NCBI RefSeq assembly: GCF_000328705.1
Contig: NC_019673.1
Location: 2,418,001-2,482,000, forward strand
Length of the DNA: 64,000 nucleotides
Source: Saccharothrix espanaensis DSM 44229
GTDB taxonomy: Bacteria; Actinomycetota; Actinomycetes; Mycobacteriales; Pseudonocardiaceae
Reading direction: 5' to 3'
A program made the position numbers and the translations under genes. The notes under the pieces were generated by a model. It searched no databases. It saw only the letters and a list, made by a program, of their open reading frames with translations, and was not told where the DNA came from. Within the stretch, counting starts at the first letter, position 1. Every line of letters begins with the position of its first letter. Shown here piece by piece: positions 43,088 through 52,556 of this stretch.

Positions 43088-44334
43088 CGCCGCTGCTGAT
43101 CGCGCTGCGCCGAGGCAGCGCGCGCGTCGGGGTCCCGATGATGGTCCTGCTCGGGCTCTACGCCGCGACGCGCGGTGACGCGTGGCCCGTGGACCCGGGG
43201 TGGACGTCCGGCCGGATGCCGCGGCACGGCGAGCTTCTTCTCCCACTGGTCGCGGCCTTCGCCGCCTGGGACGTGTCACGCGACCGGCGCGCCGGCTCGG
43301 ACCTGGAGGCGCGCACCTACCCGCGCTCGCCCGTGCCGTGGCTGCTGCTGAACTGCCTCGGGGCGGTCCTGGCCGGGCTCGCGGGATGGGTCGTCGCGGT
43401 CGCGGTCGGGGAGTGGAACGCCCCGGACACGCGTGCGCCGTACTGGTCGGTGGTGCTGCTGGAACCGCTGTGGGTGGTGGCCGCCGCGCTCGTCGGTGCC
43501 GCCGCCGGCCGTCGACTGCACCGCCGCTTGGCGGCTCCGATCGTCGCCGTGGTCGGGTGGCTCGGCCTGGCGTTCGGGCCCGCCGCCGATCCGCTGGTCG
43601 CCAGGCTCGGCCCGCTGGGCCACGAGTGCTGCGACGTGGCGTCCCAACCGGTCGCGGCGACCGTGGCCGGGCAGTGGCTGTGGGTCGTCGCGCTGGCGTT
43701 CGGGGCGGTCGCCGTGTCGGCGCTGCCCGAGGTCGGGCAGAGCGTGGCGATCGCCGCCGTCACCCTGGTCGTCGGGTTCCTCGCGGTGACGGTGGTTCGC
43801 GGCACCGGCGGGCAGTCGACCGAAGCGCGGCGGGCGACGGAGGTGTGCGGCAGCCGGGACGGCGTGACGGTGTGCATGTGGCCGGAGCACGCGACGAGCG
43901 TGGCCGCCTGGCTCGGCGCGATCGGCCGCTACCGGACCCTGTTCGCCGACCTCGGACCGCCGCCGGACCTCTACCTGGCCAACGGCCTGCGCCCGCAGGA
44001 CCGGGCCGAACGCGTCGGCCCGGTCCGTCCGGGCACCGACGAGGTCTACCTGGTGACGGACCTCGCCCAGCGCCTGGTGCCGTCGCCGCCGGCGTGCGCG
44101 GCTCACGGCGACGAACCGGTCCCGTACCCGGCGGCGCAGGCGGACGTGCTGCTCAGGGCGTGGCTCGCGCACCGCGTCCGACCGGACGTGCCGACCACCG
44201 TCCTGGTGCCGCCGGAGCACGCCGAGCCGCTCGCCCGGCTCGTCGGCAGCGACGTCGACCGGCAGCGCGCGTGGTACGCCGACGTGGTCCGGGCGCACGG
44301 CGACTGCACCACCCCCGCGCCCCCGGTGCCGTGA
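43084..44334 (+). CDS. membrane protein partnered with the ABC ATPase
   Basis: This 416-residue protein has about six hydrophobic segments in residues 10-240 (among them LLLPLVAAFAAWDVSRDRR, PWLLLNCLGAVLAGLAGWVV and VAIAAVTLVVGFLAVTVV). A soluble C-terminal domain of about 170 residues follows, with paired cysteines (VCGSRDGVTVCMW). The pattern resembles actinobacterial ABC-linked permeases with an extracytoplasmic tail. It overlaps the ATPase gene by 4 bases. The substrate is not evident. Confidence 0.82.
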   Translation: MTPLLIALRRGSARVGVPMMVLLGLYAATRGDAWPVDPGWTSGRMPRHGELLLPLVAAFAAWDVSRDRRAGSDLEARTYPRSPVPWLLLNCLGAVLAGLAGWVVAVAVGEWNAPDTRAPYWSVVLLEPLWVVAAALVGAAAGRRLHRRLAAPIVAVVGWLGLAFGPAADPLVARLGPLGHECCDVASQPVAATVAGQWLWVVALAFGAVAVSALPEVGQSVAIAAVTLVVGFLAVTVVRGTGGQSTEARRATEVCGSRDGVTVCMWPEHATSVAAWLGAIGRYRTLFADLGPPPDLYLANGLRPQDRAERVGPVRPGTDEVYLVTDLAQRLVPSPPACAAHGDEPVPYPAAQADVLLRAWLAHRVRPDVPTTVLVPPEHAEPLARLVGSDVDRQRAWYADVVRAHGDCTTPAPPVP

Positions 44335-44624
44335 CCCCGACCCGCCGGCGTCGTTGCGTCCACTCGACTTCAAGGGCGAGGAGCTGACCGCCGAGGAGTT
44401 CGAGAAGGCGTCGAAGAGCCGGGACTGACCGGCCCTCCCGCTGAGCCGCGACCAGCTGGGTTCCGGACACCGTCCAGCCAGTTGGACGATCGCCGACCGA
44501 CCACGACCACCCACCCCTTGGGGTCGATCATCTCGCACGCCCGCGCTCGAAACCTGTGATCGGTAGCGGCGCGGCCCGCCGCACGATGGGTGCACGACAT
44601 CAGCGGTTCGAGAGGTGGGGCACG
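44335..44624 (+). other. intergenic region with a short coding-like tail
   Basis: A frame ending in a stop near 44428 reads LDFKGEELTAEEFEKASKSRD, with good codon style but no start. It may be the tail of a lost gene. The rest shows only the GAGAGGTGGGG site of the next gene. Confidence 0.35.
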
Positions 44625-45152
44625 ATGTTCAAGAAGCTTCGCGACCAGATCGACAACGCCACCCGGCAGGCGACCGAGCGGGCCGGGCAGGACTTCCGGT
44701 GGCACGCGGCGCAGTTCCAGCAGGAGGCCGCCCGCCAGGGCCACGACATCCGGCCGCAGATGCCGACGCAGGGCATGGCCGCGCAGGGCTTCCAGCTGAT
44801 GAACCAGGACCCCGCGATGGTCGAGTTCATGAGCCTGCCCGGCGAGGAGCAGATCCGCCAGCAGGGCCTGGCCAACCAGTACGGGCAGAACCTGCGCCGG
44901 CTGCACGAGTTCGGCGAGCCCGCCACCGCCGTCGTGCGCACCCTGGACCGGACCGGCGTCACGGTCGCCGCCCAGCCGCAGTACACCTCGGTCCTCGACG
45001 TCACCCGCGCCGACGGCACGACCTACCGCACCACCGTCACGCACCTCGTGCCGGACATGACCTTCGCCCAGTACGCTCCCGGCACCAGGCACCACGTCCG
45101 GATCGACCGCAACGACCCGAACAACGTCGGGGTGTTCGAACTCCTGCCCTGA
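44625..45152 (+). CDS. hypothetical protein with C-terminal OB-like domain
   Basis: The 175-residue product has a charged Gln-rich helical N-terminus (about 1-85), then a compact beta-domain. That domain has the pattern PATAVVRTLDRTGVTV, then VLDVTRADGTTYRTTV and HHVRIDRNDPNNVGVFEL, resembling small domains of DUF3592-type or NfeD-like proteins. The next gene encodes a membrane protein with a related final domain, so the two may work together. The ATG at 44625 has GAGAGGTGGGG upstream. No enzyme motif is visible. Confidence 0.8.
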   Translation: MFKKLRDQIDNATRQATERAGQDFRWHAAQFQQEAARQGHDIRPQMPTQGMAAQGFQLMNQDPAMVEFMSLPGEEQIRQQGLANQYGQNLRRLHEFGEPATAVVRTLDRTGVTVAAQPQYTSVLDVTRADGTTYRTTVTHLVPDMTFAQYAPGTRHHVRIDRNDPNNVGVFELLP

Positions 45153-45188
45153 CCCGAACACGCACCGCGCCGGCCGGAGGTGGACGTC

Positions 45189-46061
45189 GTGAACACAGTG
45201 GACCCCGCACAGGCCCGGCGTGATCGCCTCGACGCGCGGCGCGGCAGCACGGGGATGCTCGTCGCGGTGGTGGCGGCCTCGGTCGTCACCGTGGTCGCGG
45301 CCTTCGTCGCCGGGCTGGGGTTCGGCCAGCTGGTCGAGATGTTCCGGAGCATGGCCGTCGACAGCGTCTTCGACGACCGCGGCGACGAACGGCCGCCGTT
45401 CCTGCTGATGTGGGGCATGTTCGGCTTCGTCGGCGCGCTGTTCGCGGGCGGCACGGCGGCCACCGCGGCGCGGAACTACCTGGGGCGGCCGACCAGGCCG
45501 CTGTTCCCGCTGGTGCTCGCGCTCGCCGCGCACACAGCCGGGACCTGGGTGTCGTCCCGGGACTGGCTGCCGCCGCTGGCCGTCGGCACCGCCGTCGACC
45601 CGGTCTTCCACAAGGACGAGGCGTGGGGCCCGTTCGGGTGGCTGATGTACTACGCGGACTGGTGGCTGCCGGTGGGCATGCTGCTGCTGACCGCGACCGC
45701 CCTCCTGCTCACCGTCCGGCACGCCCGGACGCAGGCCGCGCTGGTCGCCGAACGCGACCGGCTGCTCCGGCACGGCTACCGGGTCTCGGCCGACGTCGTG
45801 GAGGTCAAGGCCCGCGTCTCGTCCGACGAGGGCGGCACCCGGACGGTCGGCTCCACCGTCACGGTGGCGTTCGTGGACCGCGCGGGCGTGCGGCACTGGG
45901 CGACCAGGTACACCTCCGACGTGGGCGTGCCGACCGGGCCGAACCTCGCGCAGGTGCTCTACGACCCGGAGCACCCCACCCGGGACCAATCGATCTTCGT
46001 GTCGGTCCGCCGGCTGCCTGCCCTGAGCGACTGGCTGCCGGCCGCTGACTCAGGGCGCTGA
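45189..46061 (+). CDS. DUF3592-like membrane protein
   Basis: This 290-residue protein has four membrane helices (about 22-45, 75-95, 105-120, 155-180) and a C-terminal domain of the DUF3592 pattern. That domain contains GYRVSADVVEVKARVSS, FVDRAGVRHWATRY and VLYDPEHPTRDQS. The GTG at 45189 follows GGAGG by 8 bases; the in-frame GTG at 45180 overlaps that site and is unlikely. Function unknown. Its end contains GCTGACTCAGG repeated once, beside the convergent response-regulator end. Confidence 0.85.
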   Translation: MNTVDPAQARRDRLDARRGSTGMLVAVVAASVVTVVAAFVAGLGFGQLVEMFRSMAVDSVFDDRGDERPPFLLMWGMFGFVGALFAGGTAATAARNYLGRPTRPLFPLVLALAAHTAGTWVSSRDWLPPLAVGTAVDPVFHKDEAWGPFGWLMYYADWWLPVGMLLLTATALLLTVRHARTQAALVAERDRLLRHGYRVSADVVEVKARVSSDEGGTRTVGSTVTVAFVDRAGVRHWATRYTSDVGVPTGPNLAQVLYDPEHPTRDQSIFVSVRRLPALSDWLPAADSGR

Positions 46062-46086
46062 CTCAGGCTGCCGACTCCGGCCGACC

Positions 46087-46722
46087 TCAGCTCAGGATGC
46101 CCCGCTGGAACGCGGCGGCCACGGCGGAGGCCCGGTCCGGCACCTCCAGCTTGGCGTAGATGTGCAGCAGGTGGGTCTTCACCGTGGCCTCGCTGATGTG
46201 CAGGTCGGCCGCCGCCTCCCGGTTGGTCCGGCCGCGCGCGATCAGCGCCAGCACCTCGCGCTCCCGGGCGCTGAGCCGGGCCTCGCCCAGCGGGCGGCTC
46301 GGCCGGATCCGGCTGAGCAGCAGGGTCGCCACGGACGGCGACAGCACCGTCTCGCCGCGCGCGGCGGCCCGCACCGCCCGGAACAGCTCCTCGCGCGGCG
46401 CGTCCTTGAGCAGGTAGCCGATCGCGCCCGCCTCGACCGCCGGCAGCACGTCGGAATCGGTGTCGTGGGTGGTCAGCACCAGCACCTGGACCGACGGGAC
46501 GCGCTCGCGCAGCAGCCGGATCAGCGTGCCGCCGCTGGGGTCGGGCAGCCGCAGGTCGGTCAGCACCACGTCCGGCCGGACGGCGGCCACCACGGTCAGC
46601 GCCTCGGTGCCGCTCGCCGCCTCGCCGACGATCTCGAAGTCCGGCTGGGTGCCGAGCATCCCGCGCAACCCGTCGCGCACCACCGGGTGGTCGTCGACCA
46701 CCACGAGCCGCAGCGGCGTCAC
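46087..46722 (-). CDS. NarL/FixJ-type response regulator
   Basis: This 211-residue protein has a receiver domain (LVVVDDHPVVRDGL, phospho-Asp in VVLTDLRLPD, Lys in LLKDAP) and a LuxR HTH (LSAREREVLALIARG, ATVKTHLLHIYAKL). The GTG start overlaps the kinase stop. It probably controls the DUF418 gene or other nearby transport genes; no operator is visible. Confidence 0.95.
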   Translation of the reverse strand: MTPLRLVVVDDHPVVRDGLRGMLGTQPDFEIVGEAASGTEALTVVAAVRPDVVLTDLRLPDPSGGTLIRLLRERVPSVQVLVLTTHDTDSDVLPAVEAGAIGYLLKDAPREELFRAVRAAARGETVLSPSVATLLLSRIRPSRPLGEARLSAREREVLALIARGRTNREAAADLHISEATVKTHLLHIYAKLEVPDRASAVAAAFQRGILS

Positions 46723-47918
46723 CGCTCCACCTCGATCACCGGCACGCTGACGCTGATCGCGGTCCCCGCGCCGGGCGCGGACTCGAAGTCGACCGACCCC
46801 GCCAGCGCCCGCACCCGCTGGCGCAGCGCGGTGAGCCCGAACCCGTCCGACGTCGACGGGTCGAAACCCGCGCCGTCGTCCCGGACGTCCAGGACGATGA
46901 CATCCTCCATATAGGACAGTGTGACATCGACCCGTCGCGCCTCGGCGTGCCGGCCGACGTTCGACAGGGCCTCCTGCGCCGCCCGCAGCACGGTCACCTC
47001 GACCTCCGAGTGCACCGGCAGCGGCGTTCCGGTCACCGTGAACGTCGCCTCGACGCCGTACTGCTCGCGCCACGTCGTCACGGTCTGGCGCACGGCGTCG
47101 CCGAGCCGGGCGTCCTGCAACGGGCCGGGCCGCAGCGCCTCGATCGACCGGCGCACCTCGACCAGGCTGGTGCGCGCCAGGCGCCGCGCGGTGTCCAGCC
47201 GGTCGCGCACCGGGCCGGCCAAGGGTGCCGGTTCCTCGACCGCCTCCAGTTGCGTGACGATCCCGGTCAGGCCCTGCGCGACGGTGTCGTGGATCTCGCG
47301 GGCCATCCGCGCGCGTTCCTCCGCGATCCCGGTCTCCCGGGCCTGCTCCACCAGCATCGCGTGCAGCCGGGCGTTCTCGGCGGCCATGGCGACCAGTTCG
47401 CTGTTGGTCTCCCGGCGGCGGATCGCCTCCCGCTCCATGGCCCGGATCATCCCGCCGATCAGCGCGGCCAGCGGTGTCACCACCGCGAGGTTGAGCAGGG
47501 TCGTGCGCACGTCGGTGCCCGGCAGCACCAGCCACGGGAGGTTCGCGGCCACCACCCCGAGGTAGGCCGCCCAGCCGGGCAGCGTGACGAACGCGAGCAC
47601 GTAGCACGCCGGGACGAACAGCAGGAACGCGTCGTTGCGCAGCACCAGGACGACGGTGAACGCGAGCAGCCCGACGTAGTACAGCGCCATCGCCCACGCG
47701 TTGCGCCCGCACCACTGCGGGTGCGCCACCACGAACCACCAGTGCCACACCGCGAGCCCGACCGCGATGCCCGAGGTGACCAGGCGGTGCTCCACCGGGG
47801 CCGGGTCGAACACCATCGAGACCGCGCACGTCAGCAGCAGCAGGCCGAACGGAGCGAGCGCCCAGGCGTGGTTCCACCGCCGCTCGTGCCGCAGGCCCAG
47901 CTGCTCCTCCGTCGTCAC
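46719..47918 (-). CDS. NarL-type sensor histidine kinase
   Basis: This 399-residue protein has six membrane helices in residues 18-150, a coiled linker, HisKA_3 with the phospho-acceptor in MAREIHDTVAQGLTG, and an HATPase domain (QEALSNVGRHA, DDGAGF, GFGLTALRQRV). The GTG start overlaps the stop of the DUF418 gene, so the three genes form one transcript. The stimulus is unknown. Confidence 0.94.
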   Translation of the reverse strand: MTTEEQLGLRHERRWNHAWALAPFGLLLLTCAVSMVFDPAPVEHRLVTSGIAVGLAVWHWWFVVAHPQWCGRNAWAMALYYVGLLAFTVVLVLRNDAFLLFVPACYVLAFVTLPGWAAYLGVVAANLPWLVLPGTDVRTTLLNLAVVTPLAALIGGMIRAMEREAIRRRETNSELVAMAAENARLHAMLVEQARETGIAEERARMAREIHDTVAQGLTGIVTQLEAVEEPAPLAGPVRDRLDTARRLARTSLVEVRRSIEALRPGPLQDARLGDAVRQTVTTWREQYGVEATFTVTGTPLPVHSEVEVTVLRAAQEALSNVGRHAEARRVDVTLSYMEDVIVLDVRDDGAGFDPSTSDGFGLTALRQRVRALAGSVDFESAPGAGTAISVSVPVIEVER

Positions 47919-49111
47919 CGCTCCATCTTCCCCGGCCGGCCGGCGGGACGGGCCCGGCGGTAGGTGAGCCGGCGCAGCGCCACCTCGGCGGGCCCGCGCC
48001 GCCCGGCGCGCCGCAGCAGGTCGCAGACCAGCACCGACACCAGCCACGTGCCGAGCGCGACCAGCGCGACCTCGGCGGTGCCGAGCGTGCCGCCGAGCCC
48101 GAAGGTGTAGGGCGTCAGCAGCACCACGAACACCACCGACTGGAACAGGTAGGAGCTCAGCGAGCGCTCGCCGACCGCCGCGATCGCCAGCACCACCGGC
48201 CCGCGCCGGTCGCCGACCCGGATCGCCAGCAGCCCGATCAGCGCCGCGTACCCCAGGCCGCCCGCGACCCCGGTGACCGCGTGCAGCGCGGAGGTCCCCC
48301 ACTGCGCCGCCAGTGACGTCGGCTCCCAGAACCGCCCGACCGCGAGCCCCACCGGCAGCCCGCCGGCGGCCGCGGCGGTCAGCCCGAGGACGGCCGTGCG
48401 GACCAGCAGCGGCCGGTGCGCGGCCGGGTCGGCGAGCACCCCGCGCCGGGCGGCCCACGTGCCGACCAGGATCGCGCTGCCCACCCCGAGCACGCCGACC
48501 GGCGCCACCAGCCACTCGATCGGGCGCAGGATCATCGCCTCGACCGGGTTCGCGGTCTCGAACGACCAGAAGAAGCTGCGACCGTCGGTCGACGGCGCCA
48601 TGAAGACCGCGCCCTGCACCAGCGAGACGACGACCAGCCACGCCGTGGCGGCGATGAGCAGCGCGCGGTCCGAGACCCGGGTCATCGCCACCAGCAGGAA
48701 GCCCACGACCCCGTACAGGCCGAGGATGTCGCCGGGGAACAGGACCAGCGCGTGCAGGAACCCGAACAGGATCAGCCAGCGGCTCCGCCGCCGCAGCAAG
48801 CGCTTGGCGTCCTGCGGTTCGACGCCGGCGGCCTGCTGCCGCTGGAGGACCTGCACCACCCCGTACCCGAACAGGGCGGCGAACATCGGGTACGCGCGGG
48901 CGTCGACCAGGGTCACCTGCACGACGCTGACGATCCGGTCGACCATGCTGTGCTCGACGATGTGCTGCCGCACGCCGTAAGGGCGGCCGTAGAGGTAGGG
49001 CACGGCGTTGGCCAGCGCGATCATGGCGAGCATCAGGCCCCGCGCGAGGTCCGGCGCGAGCGACCGTTCCCGCGCGGCGACCGGGCCCGCGAGTGTCTGG
49101 GTGAGCGACAT
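47915..49111 (-). CDS. DUF418-family membrane protein
   Basis: This 398-residue protein has about nine membrane helices and the family pattern: APDLARGLMLAMIALAN near the start, YPMFAALFGYG, LFGFLHALVLFPGDILGLYGV, and the terminal ERSLSSYLFQS motif. DUF418/YeiB-like proteins are related to acyltransferase_3 membrane enzymes and are often linked to stress or transport genes. It is translationally coupled to the kinase gene. Confidence 0.92.
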   Translation of the reverse strand: MSLTQTLAGPVAARERSLAPDLARGLMLAMIALANAVPYLYGRPYGVRQHIVEHSMVDRIVSVVQVTLVDARAYPMFAALFGYGVVQVLQRQQAAGVEPQDAKRLLRRRSRWLILFGFLHALVLFPGDILGLYGVVGFLLVAMTRVSDRALLIAATAWLVVVSLVQGAVFMAPSTDGRSFFWSFETANPVEAMILRPIEWLVAPVGVLGVGSAILVGTWAARRGVLADPAAHRPLLVRTAVLGLTAAAAGGLPVGLAVGRFWEPTSLAAQWGTSALHAVTGVAGGLGYAALIGLLAIRVGDRRGPVVLAIAAVGERSLSSYLFQSVVFVVLLTPYTFGLGGTLGTAEVALVALGTWLVSVLVCDLLRRAGRRGPAEVALRRLTYRRARPAGRPGKMER

Positions 49112-49284
49112 GGGTCGAGCGTCGCCGTCCGGGCGGGCACGGCGAATCGGCGCATCGACCGAGCGCGGGCCTCCACCCCGGATCGAAGGGCATCAACCGA
49201 TCGACGGATGCGCCGGCGGTTTTCCCGGGTCGGCTGTCGTACCCCTGCGCTATCGTTCCGGCGACGACTTTGGGGGTTGTGGGG

Positions 49285-49647
49285 ATGTTCTACTTCGGTG
49301 GTCTTTTCGGTGTGCTCACGCTGGGTCTGTGGCTGTTCTGCCTGATCGACGTGATCACCACGGCGGACGGCGACGCGCGGAACCTGCCGAAGGGCGGCTG
49401 GCTGCTGATCGTGCTGTTCTTCCCGCTGGTCGGCTCGATCGTGTGGCTGGTCGCGGGCCGCCCGGTGGGCGCCGCCCGCCGGCCCGGCGCGCTGGAGCGC
49501 TCCGCGCCGGCGTTCCCCGAGTACGACCGCCCCGGCCGCTTCGCCGCCACCGACTCCGAGTCGGACGCCGAGTTCCTGCGCCGCTGCCGGGAACGCGCCG
49601 AGGAACAGCGCCGCAAGGCCCGGGAAACCAGGGACGAAGCCCAGTAG
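49285..49647 (+). CDS. small PLDc_N-like membrane protein
   Basis: This 120-residue protein has two membrane helices (about 3-22 and 38-60) and the spacing LFCLIDVITTADGDARNLPKGGWLLIVLFFPLVGSIVWLVAG (quoted by blocks). That is the phospholipase D N-terminal (PLDc_N) domain seen alone in many actinobacteria. The charged C-terminal tail (RRCRERAEEQRRKARE) is cytosolic. The ATG at 49285 begins the first helix; the upstream frame is short and unlikely. Confidence 0.88.
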   Translation: MFYFGGLFGVLTLGLWLFCLIDVITTADGDARNLPKGGWLLIVLFFPLVGSIVWLVAGRPVGAARRPGALERSAPAFPEYDRPGRFAATDSESDAEFLRRCRERAEEQRRKARETRDEAQ

Positions 49648-49648
49648 G

Positions 49649-49797
49649 GCGTCGCGGAAGAAGTCGTGGGCCGGGTGAGCCGGGTCGCACGCCTCCGCTG
49701 CCAGCGTGGTGAACAGGCGCGCGGTGTGGGACGAGGCAAGGTTCTCCGCGATCGTGCGGCGCAGCGCGAGCAGTCCGCGCGTGCCGGACGCCCGTGT
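49649..49797 (-). pseudogene. TetR-family regulator relic
   Basis: The minus strand reads LLALRRTIAENLASSHTARL, then FTTLAAEACDPAHPAHDFF. This is a typical piece of the TetR ligand-binding domain, with good codon style but no HTH or start. It is followed by unrelated sequence. It lies head-to-head with a hydrolase fragment, suggesting a decayed regulator-target pair. Confidence 0.65.
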
Positions 49798-49904
49798 CGT
49801 GCCTGGCCCGCAGCACCGCGCTCAGGTGTCTACTTTGGACTTGACAGAGTCGTTGAGCGCCAAGGCGTTCACACCGGACGTTCGCGGATCGGTCGCGCCG
49901 CCGG

Positions 49905-50039
49905 GCCGCCGTCCTGGTGCCGGACTACCGGCTCGCCCCGGAGCGCCGGCACCCGGCGGCCGTGCGAGACTCGATCACCGCCCAGGGCCTCGGTCTGCCG
50001 CTACCCGCCGCCCCACCCCCGGCCGGCTGGAACCCCTGA
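49905..50039 (+). pseudogene. alpha/beta-hydrolase relic
   Basis: VLVPDYRLAPERRHPAAVRD is the family motif after the oxyanion hole in HSL-type esterases. Neither the HGGG part before it nor the nucleophile after it is present, and a stop follows at 50037-50039. A TTGACA at 49841-49846 may be the old promoter. Confidence 0.65.
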
Positions 50040-50087
50040 CCGGACGAACCCCGACCGGCGTCGCGCGTCCCGGACGTACGGTGCCGG

Positions 50088-50858
50088 TCAGGCCGGACCG
50101 CGTTCGTCGAGCAGCGCCGCCACACCTTGGAGCAGCCGGTCGAGCCCGAACGCGTAGGCGTGCTCCGGGTTGTGCGAGGACTGGTGCGCCTGACCGGCGG
50201 CCTGCCCGACGCGGGCCGCGATCGGGAACCGGGCCGGGTCGAAGACCTCCGCGACCAGTGGCTGGACCGTCCGCCACCACTGCTCGTCGCTGATGCCGGT
50301 GCGGCGGACCGCGCGATCGGCCTCGACCCGGCGTCGCGCGACGCCCTCGACGTGGGTCAGCACGAGGGTGATGACGGAGTCCATCTCGACGTCGGTCAGG
50401 CCGACGCCCTCGACCACGGCCAGCTCCCGCTCGTACTTCGCGATCGTGTGCGGCCCCAGCGGGGGGCGTCCGGTGAACACCTGGAGCACCCACGGGTGCC
50501 GCATGTAGAGGTTCCAGTTCACCTGCGCGACCCGGCGCAGGCCCTCCTGCCACGTCCCGTCGTGCGTGCCCAGGTGCGTGACGGCCTCCCCGTGCACGGT
50601 GTCGAGCATCGCCTCGACGAGTTCCTCCCGGGACGCGATGTAGGTGTAGAGCGACATCGTGCCCACGCCCAGCGATTCCGCGACCCGGCGCATGGACAGC
50701 GGGGCCAGGTCCTGGTCGCGGTCGGCGATCTCGATGGCGGCGGCGACCACCTGCGCGGTGGTCAGCGTGTGCTTGGGGCCCCGCCGGGGGAGTTGCCGGG
50801 TGCCCCACAGCGTGGCGATCGTGCGCGCCGGGTCGCCGCTGCCGCTGATCTCGGTCAT
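50088..50858 (-). CDS. TetR-family repressor of the divergent drug exporter
   Basis: This 256-residue regulator has an HTH at about residues 35-80 ([27 protein letters not shown]) and a TetR_C_1 (tetracycline-repressor-like) helical domain ([25 protein letters not shown]). It diverges from a DrrAB-type exporter across 60 bases that contain two strong palindromes. It is therefore very likely the repressor of that exporter, with the exported compound as inducer. Confidence 0.93.
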   Translation of the reverse strand: MTEISGSGDPARTIATLWGTRQLPRRGPKHTLTTAQVVAAAIEIADRDQDLAPLSMRRVAESLGVGTMSLYTYIASREELVEAMLDTVHGEAVTHLGTHDGTWQEGLRRVAQVNWNLYMRHPWVLQVFTGRPPLGPHTIAKYERELAVVEGVGLTDVEMDSVITLVLTHVEGVARRRVEADRAVRRTGISDEQWWRTVQPLVAEVFDPARFPIAARVGQAAGQAHQSSHNPEHAYAFGLDRLLQGVAALLDERGPA

Positions 50859-50882
50859 GGGCCCAGTGTAGGAGCCTCTTTT

Positions 50883-50928
50883 CGTACGTCGTACGTAGTT
50901 GCTGCTACACTTCTCCGTATGCCATACG
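50883..50928 (+). promoter_or_regulatory. tandem palindromic operators over a leaderless promoter
   Basis: CGTACG-T-CGTACG lies at 50883-50895 and CGTATG-C-CATACG at 50916-50928. TACACT (50906-50911) between them is a good -10, placing transcription start at about 50918, at the exporter ATG (50919). The second palindrome covers the start codon. TetR binding at both would block initiation. Confidence 0.7.
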
Positions 50929-51731
50929 AAGAAGCTGCGCCGAGGGCTGTTCCCCCTGGCGAACCGGCCATCGAGGCGGTCGAGGTGCGCAAGTCCTACC
51001 GGGGCGTGCCCGCGCTGGACGGGTTCGACCTGACCGTCGCCCCGGGCTCGGTGTGCGGCCTGCTCGGGCCGAACGGAGCCGGCAAGACCACCGCCGTGCG
51101 GATCCTGGCCACCCTGCTGCGACCGGACTCCGGCCGGGTCCGGGTGGCCGGGTGCGACGCGCTCGCCGACCCGCGCGCGGTGCGCTACCGGATCGGCCTG
51201 GTCGGCCAGAACGCCTCGGTGGACGAGGTGCTCACCGGCCGGCAGAACCTCGTCCTGTTCGGCCGGCTCCACCACCTGCCCGGGGCCGGGGCCCGGCGGC
51301 GGGCCGACGAGCTGCTGGAGCGGTTCGAGCTGACCGGCGCGGCGGACCGACCGGTCGCCGGGTACTCCGGCGGGATGCGCCGCCGGCTCGACCTGGCCGC
51401 CGGCCTGGTGCTGTCCCCGCCGGTGCTGTTCCTCGACGAACCGACCACCGGGCTCGACCCCCGGGCCCGCCTCGACGTGTGGACCTCGGTCCGGTCGCTG
51501 GTCGGCTCCGGCACCACCGTCCTGCTCACCACCCAGTACCTGGAGGAGGCCGACCAGCTCGCCGACCGGATCGCCGTCATCGACGCCGGCCGGGTGGTCG
51601 CCGAGGGCACGCCCGACGAGCTCAAGGCGAGGGTCGGGCCCGACCGGGTCGAGACGATCACCCGCAAACCCACCCTGGACGAGGTCTTCCTGCACCTCAC
51701 CGGGCAGCACGCCACCGGGAGGGCGTCCTGA
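50919..51731 (+). CDS. DrrA-type drug ABC exporter ATPase
   Basis: This 270-residue ATPase has Walker [11 protein letters not shown]-loop [10 protein letters not shown], signature [15 protein letters not shown], Walker [13 protein letters not shown] and the C-terminal [13 protein letters not shown] box of daunorubicin-resistance ATPases. It is shorter than the usual 320 residues because the C-terminal regulatory extension is trimmed. There is no ribosome-binding site; the mRNA is predicted to be leaderless. Confidence 0.95.
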   Translation: MPYEEAAPRAVPPGEPAIEAVEVRKSYRGVPALDGFDLTVAPGSVCGLLGPNGAGKTTAVRILATLLRPDSGRVRVAGCDALADPRAVRYRIGLVGQNASVDEVLTGRQNLVLFGRLHHLPGAGARRRADELLERFELTGAADRPVAGYSGGMRRRLDLAAGLVLSPPVLFLDEPTTGLDPRARLDVWTSVRSLVGSGTTVLLTTQYLEEADQLADRIAVIDAGRVVAEGTPDELKARVGPDRVETITRKPTLDEVFLHLTGQHATGRAS

Positions 51732-52507
51732 CCACCGCGCTGCGCGACACCACCGCGCTCACCGGCCGGATCCTGCGGCACTGGCGGCAGCGGCCGGTGT
51801 CGGTCCTGCTCGGACTGCTGTTCCCGGTCCTGATGGTGCTGATGTTCGGCTACCTGTTCGGCGGCGCGATGGCCGTGCCGGACGGGCGCTACCTGGACTT
51901 CCTGGTCCCCGGGATGCTCGCGATGGCCATGCTGTTCGGGCTGGAGGCGATGGCCGTCGCGGTCACCACCGACGCCGCCCGGGGCGTCACCGAGCGGATC
52001 CGCGCCATGCCGGTCAGCGCCGCCGCCGTGCTCGCCGGGCGGTGCGTGGCCGACCTGCTCAACGCCGTGCTCGGCATCGCCGTGGTGGTGGTGACCGGGC
52101 TCCTGGTCGGCTGGACGGCGAACCGGGGCTTCCCGGCGGCGCTGGCGGCCGTGGGGTTGCTGGTGTGGCTGCGGTTCGCGTTCACCTGGGTCGGCACCTA
52201 CCTGGGGCTGCTGCTCAAGACCCCGGAGTCGGCGGTGGCCGTGCAGGTGCTGGTCTGGCCGGTCGGGTTCCTGTCCGGCGCGTTCGTCTCGCCGAGCACC
52301 ATGCCGGGCTGGCTGGGCGCGCTCAGCACGGCGAACCCGTTGTCCGCCACCGCGTCGGCGATCCGGGAGCTGTTCGGCAACCCGGGCTGGAACGCCGACG
52401 GGTGGGCAGCCGGGCACGCGGTGCTGCTCGCGGTGCTCTGGCCGGCCGTGCTCACCGCGATCTTCCTGCCGCTGGCCGTTCGGCAGTACCGGGCGCTGGG
52501 GCGCTGA
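51728..52507 (+). CDS. DrrB-type ABC-2 permease, apparent CTG start
   Basis: This 259-residue permease has six helices and the ABC-2 pattern [35 protein letters not shown] (by blocks), [28 protein letters not shown] and the terminal [19 protein letters not shown]. No ATG, GTG or TTG lies where the protein should begin. The only in-frame candidate is CTG at 51728, overlapping the ATPase stop (CTGA), with GGGAGGG just upstream. It forms the exporter with the preceding ATPase. Confidence 0.9.
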   Translation: MTTALRDTTALTGRILRHWRQRPVSVLLGLLFPVLMVLMFGYLFGGAMAVPDGRYLDFLVPGMLAMAMLFGLEAMAVAVTTDAARGVTERIRAMPVSAAAVLAGRCVADLLNAVLGIAVVVVTGLLVGWTANRGFPAALAAVGLLVWLRFAFTWVGTYLGLLLKTPESAVAVQVLVWPVGFLSGAFVSPSTMPGWLGALSTANPLSATASAIRELFGNPGWNADGWAAGHAVLLAVLWPAVLTAIFLPLAVRQYRALGR

Positions 52508-52556
52508 GGTCCGGAACCGGCCGGCGCCACCGGGTCCGACCGTCGAGACTGCGGGG

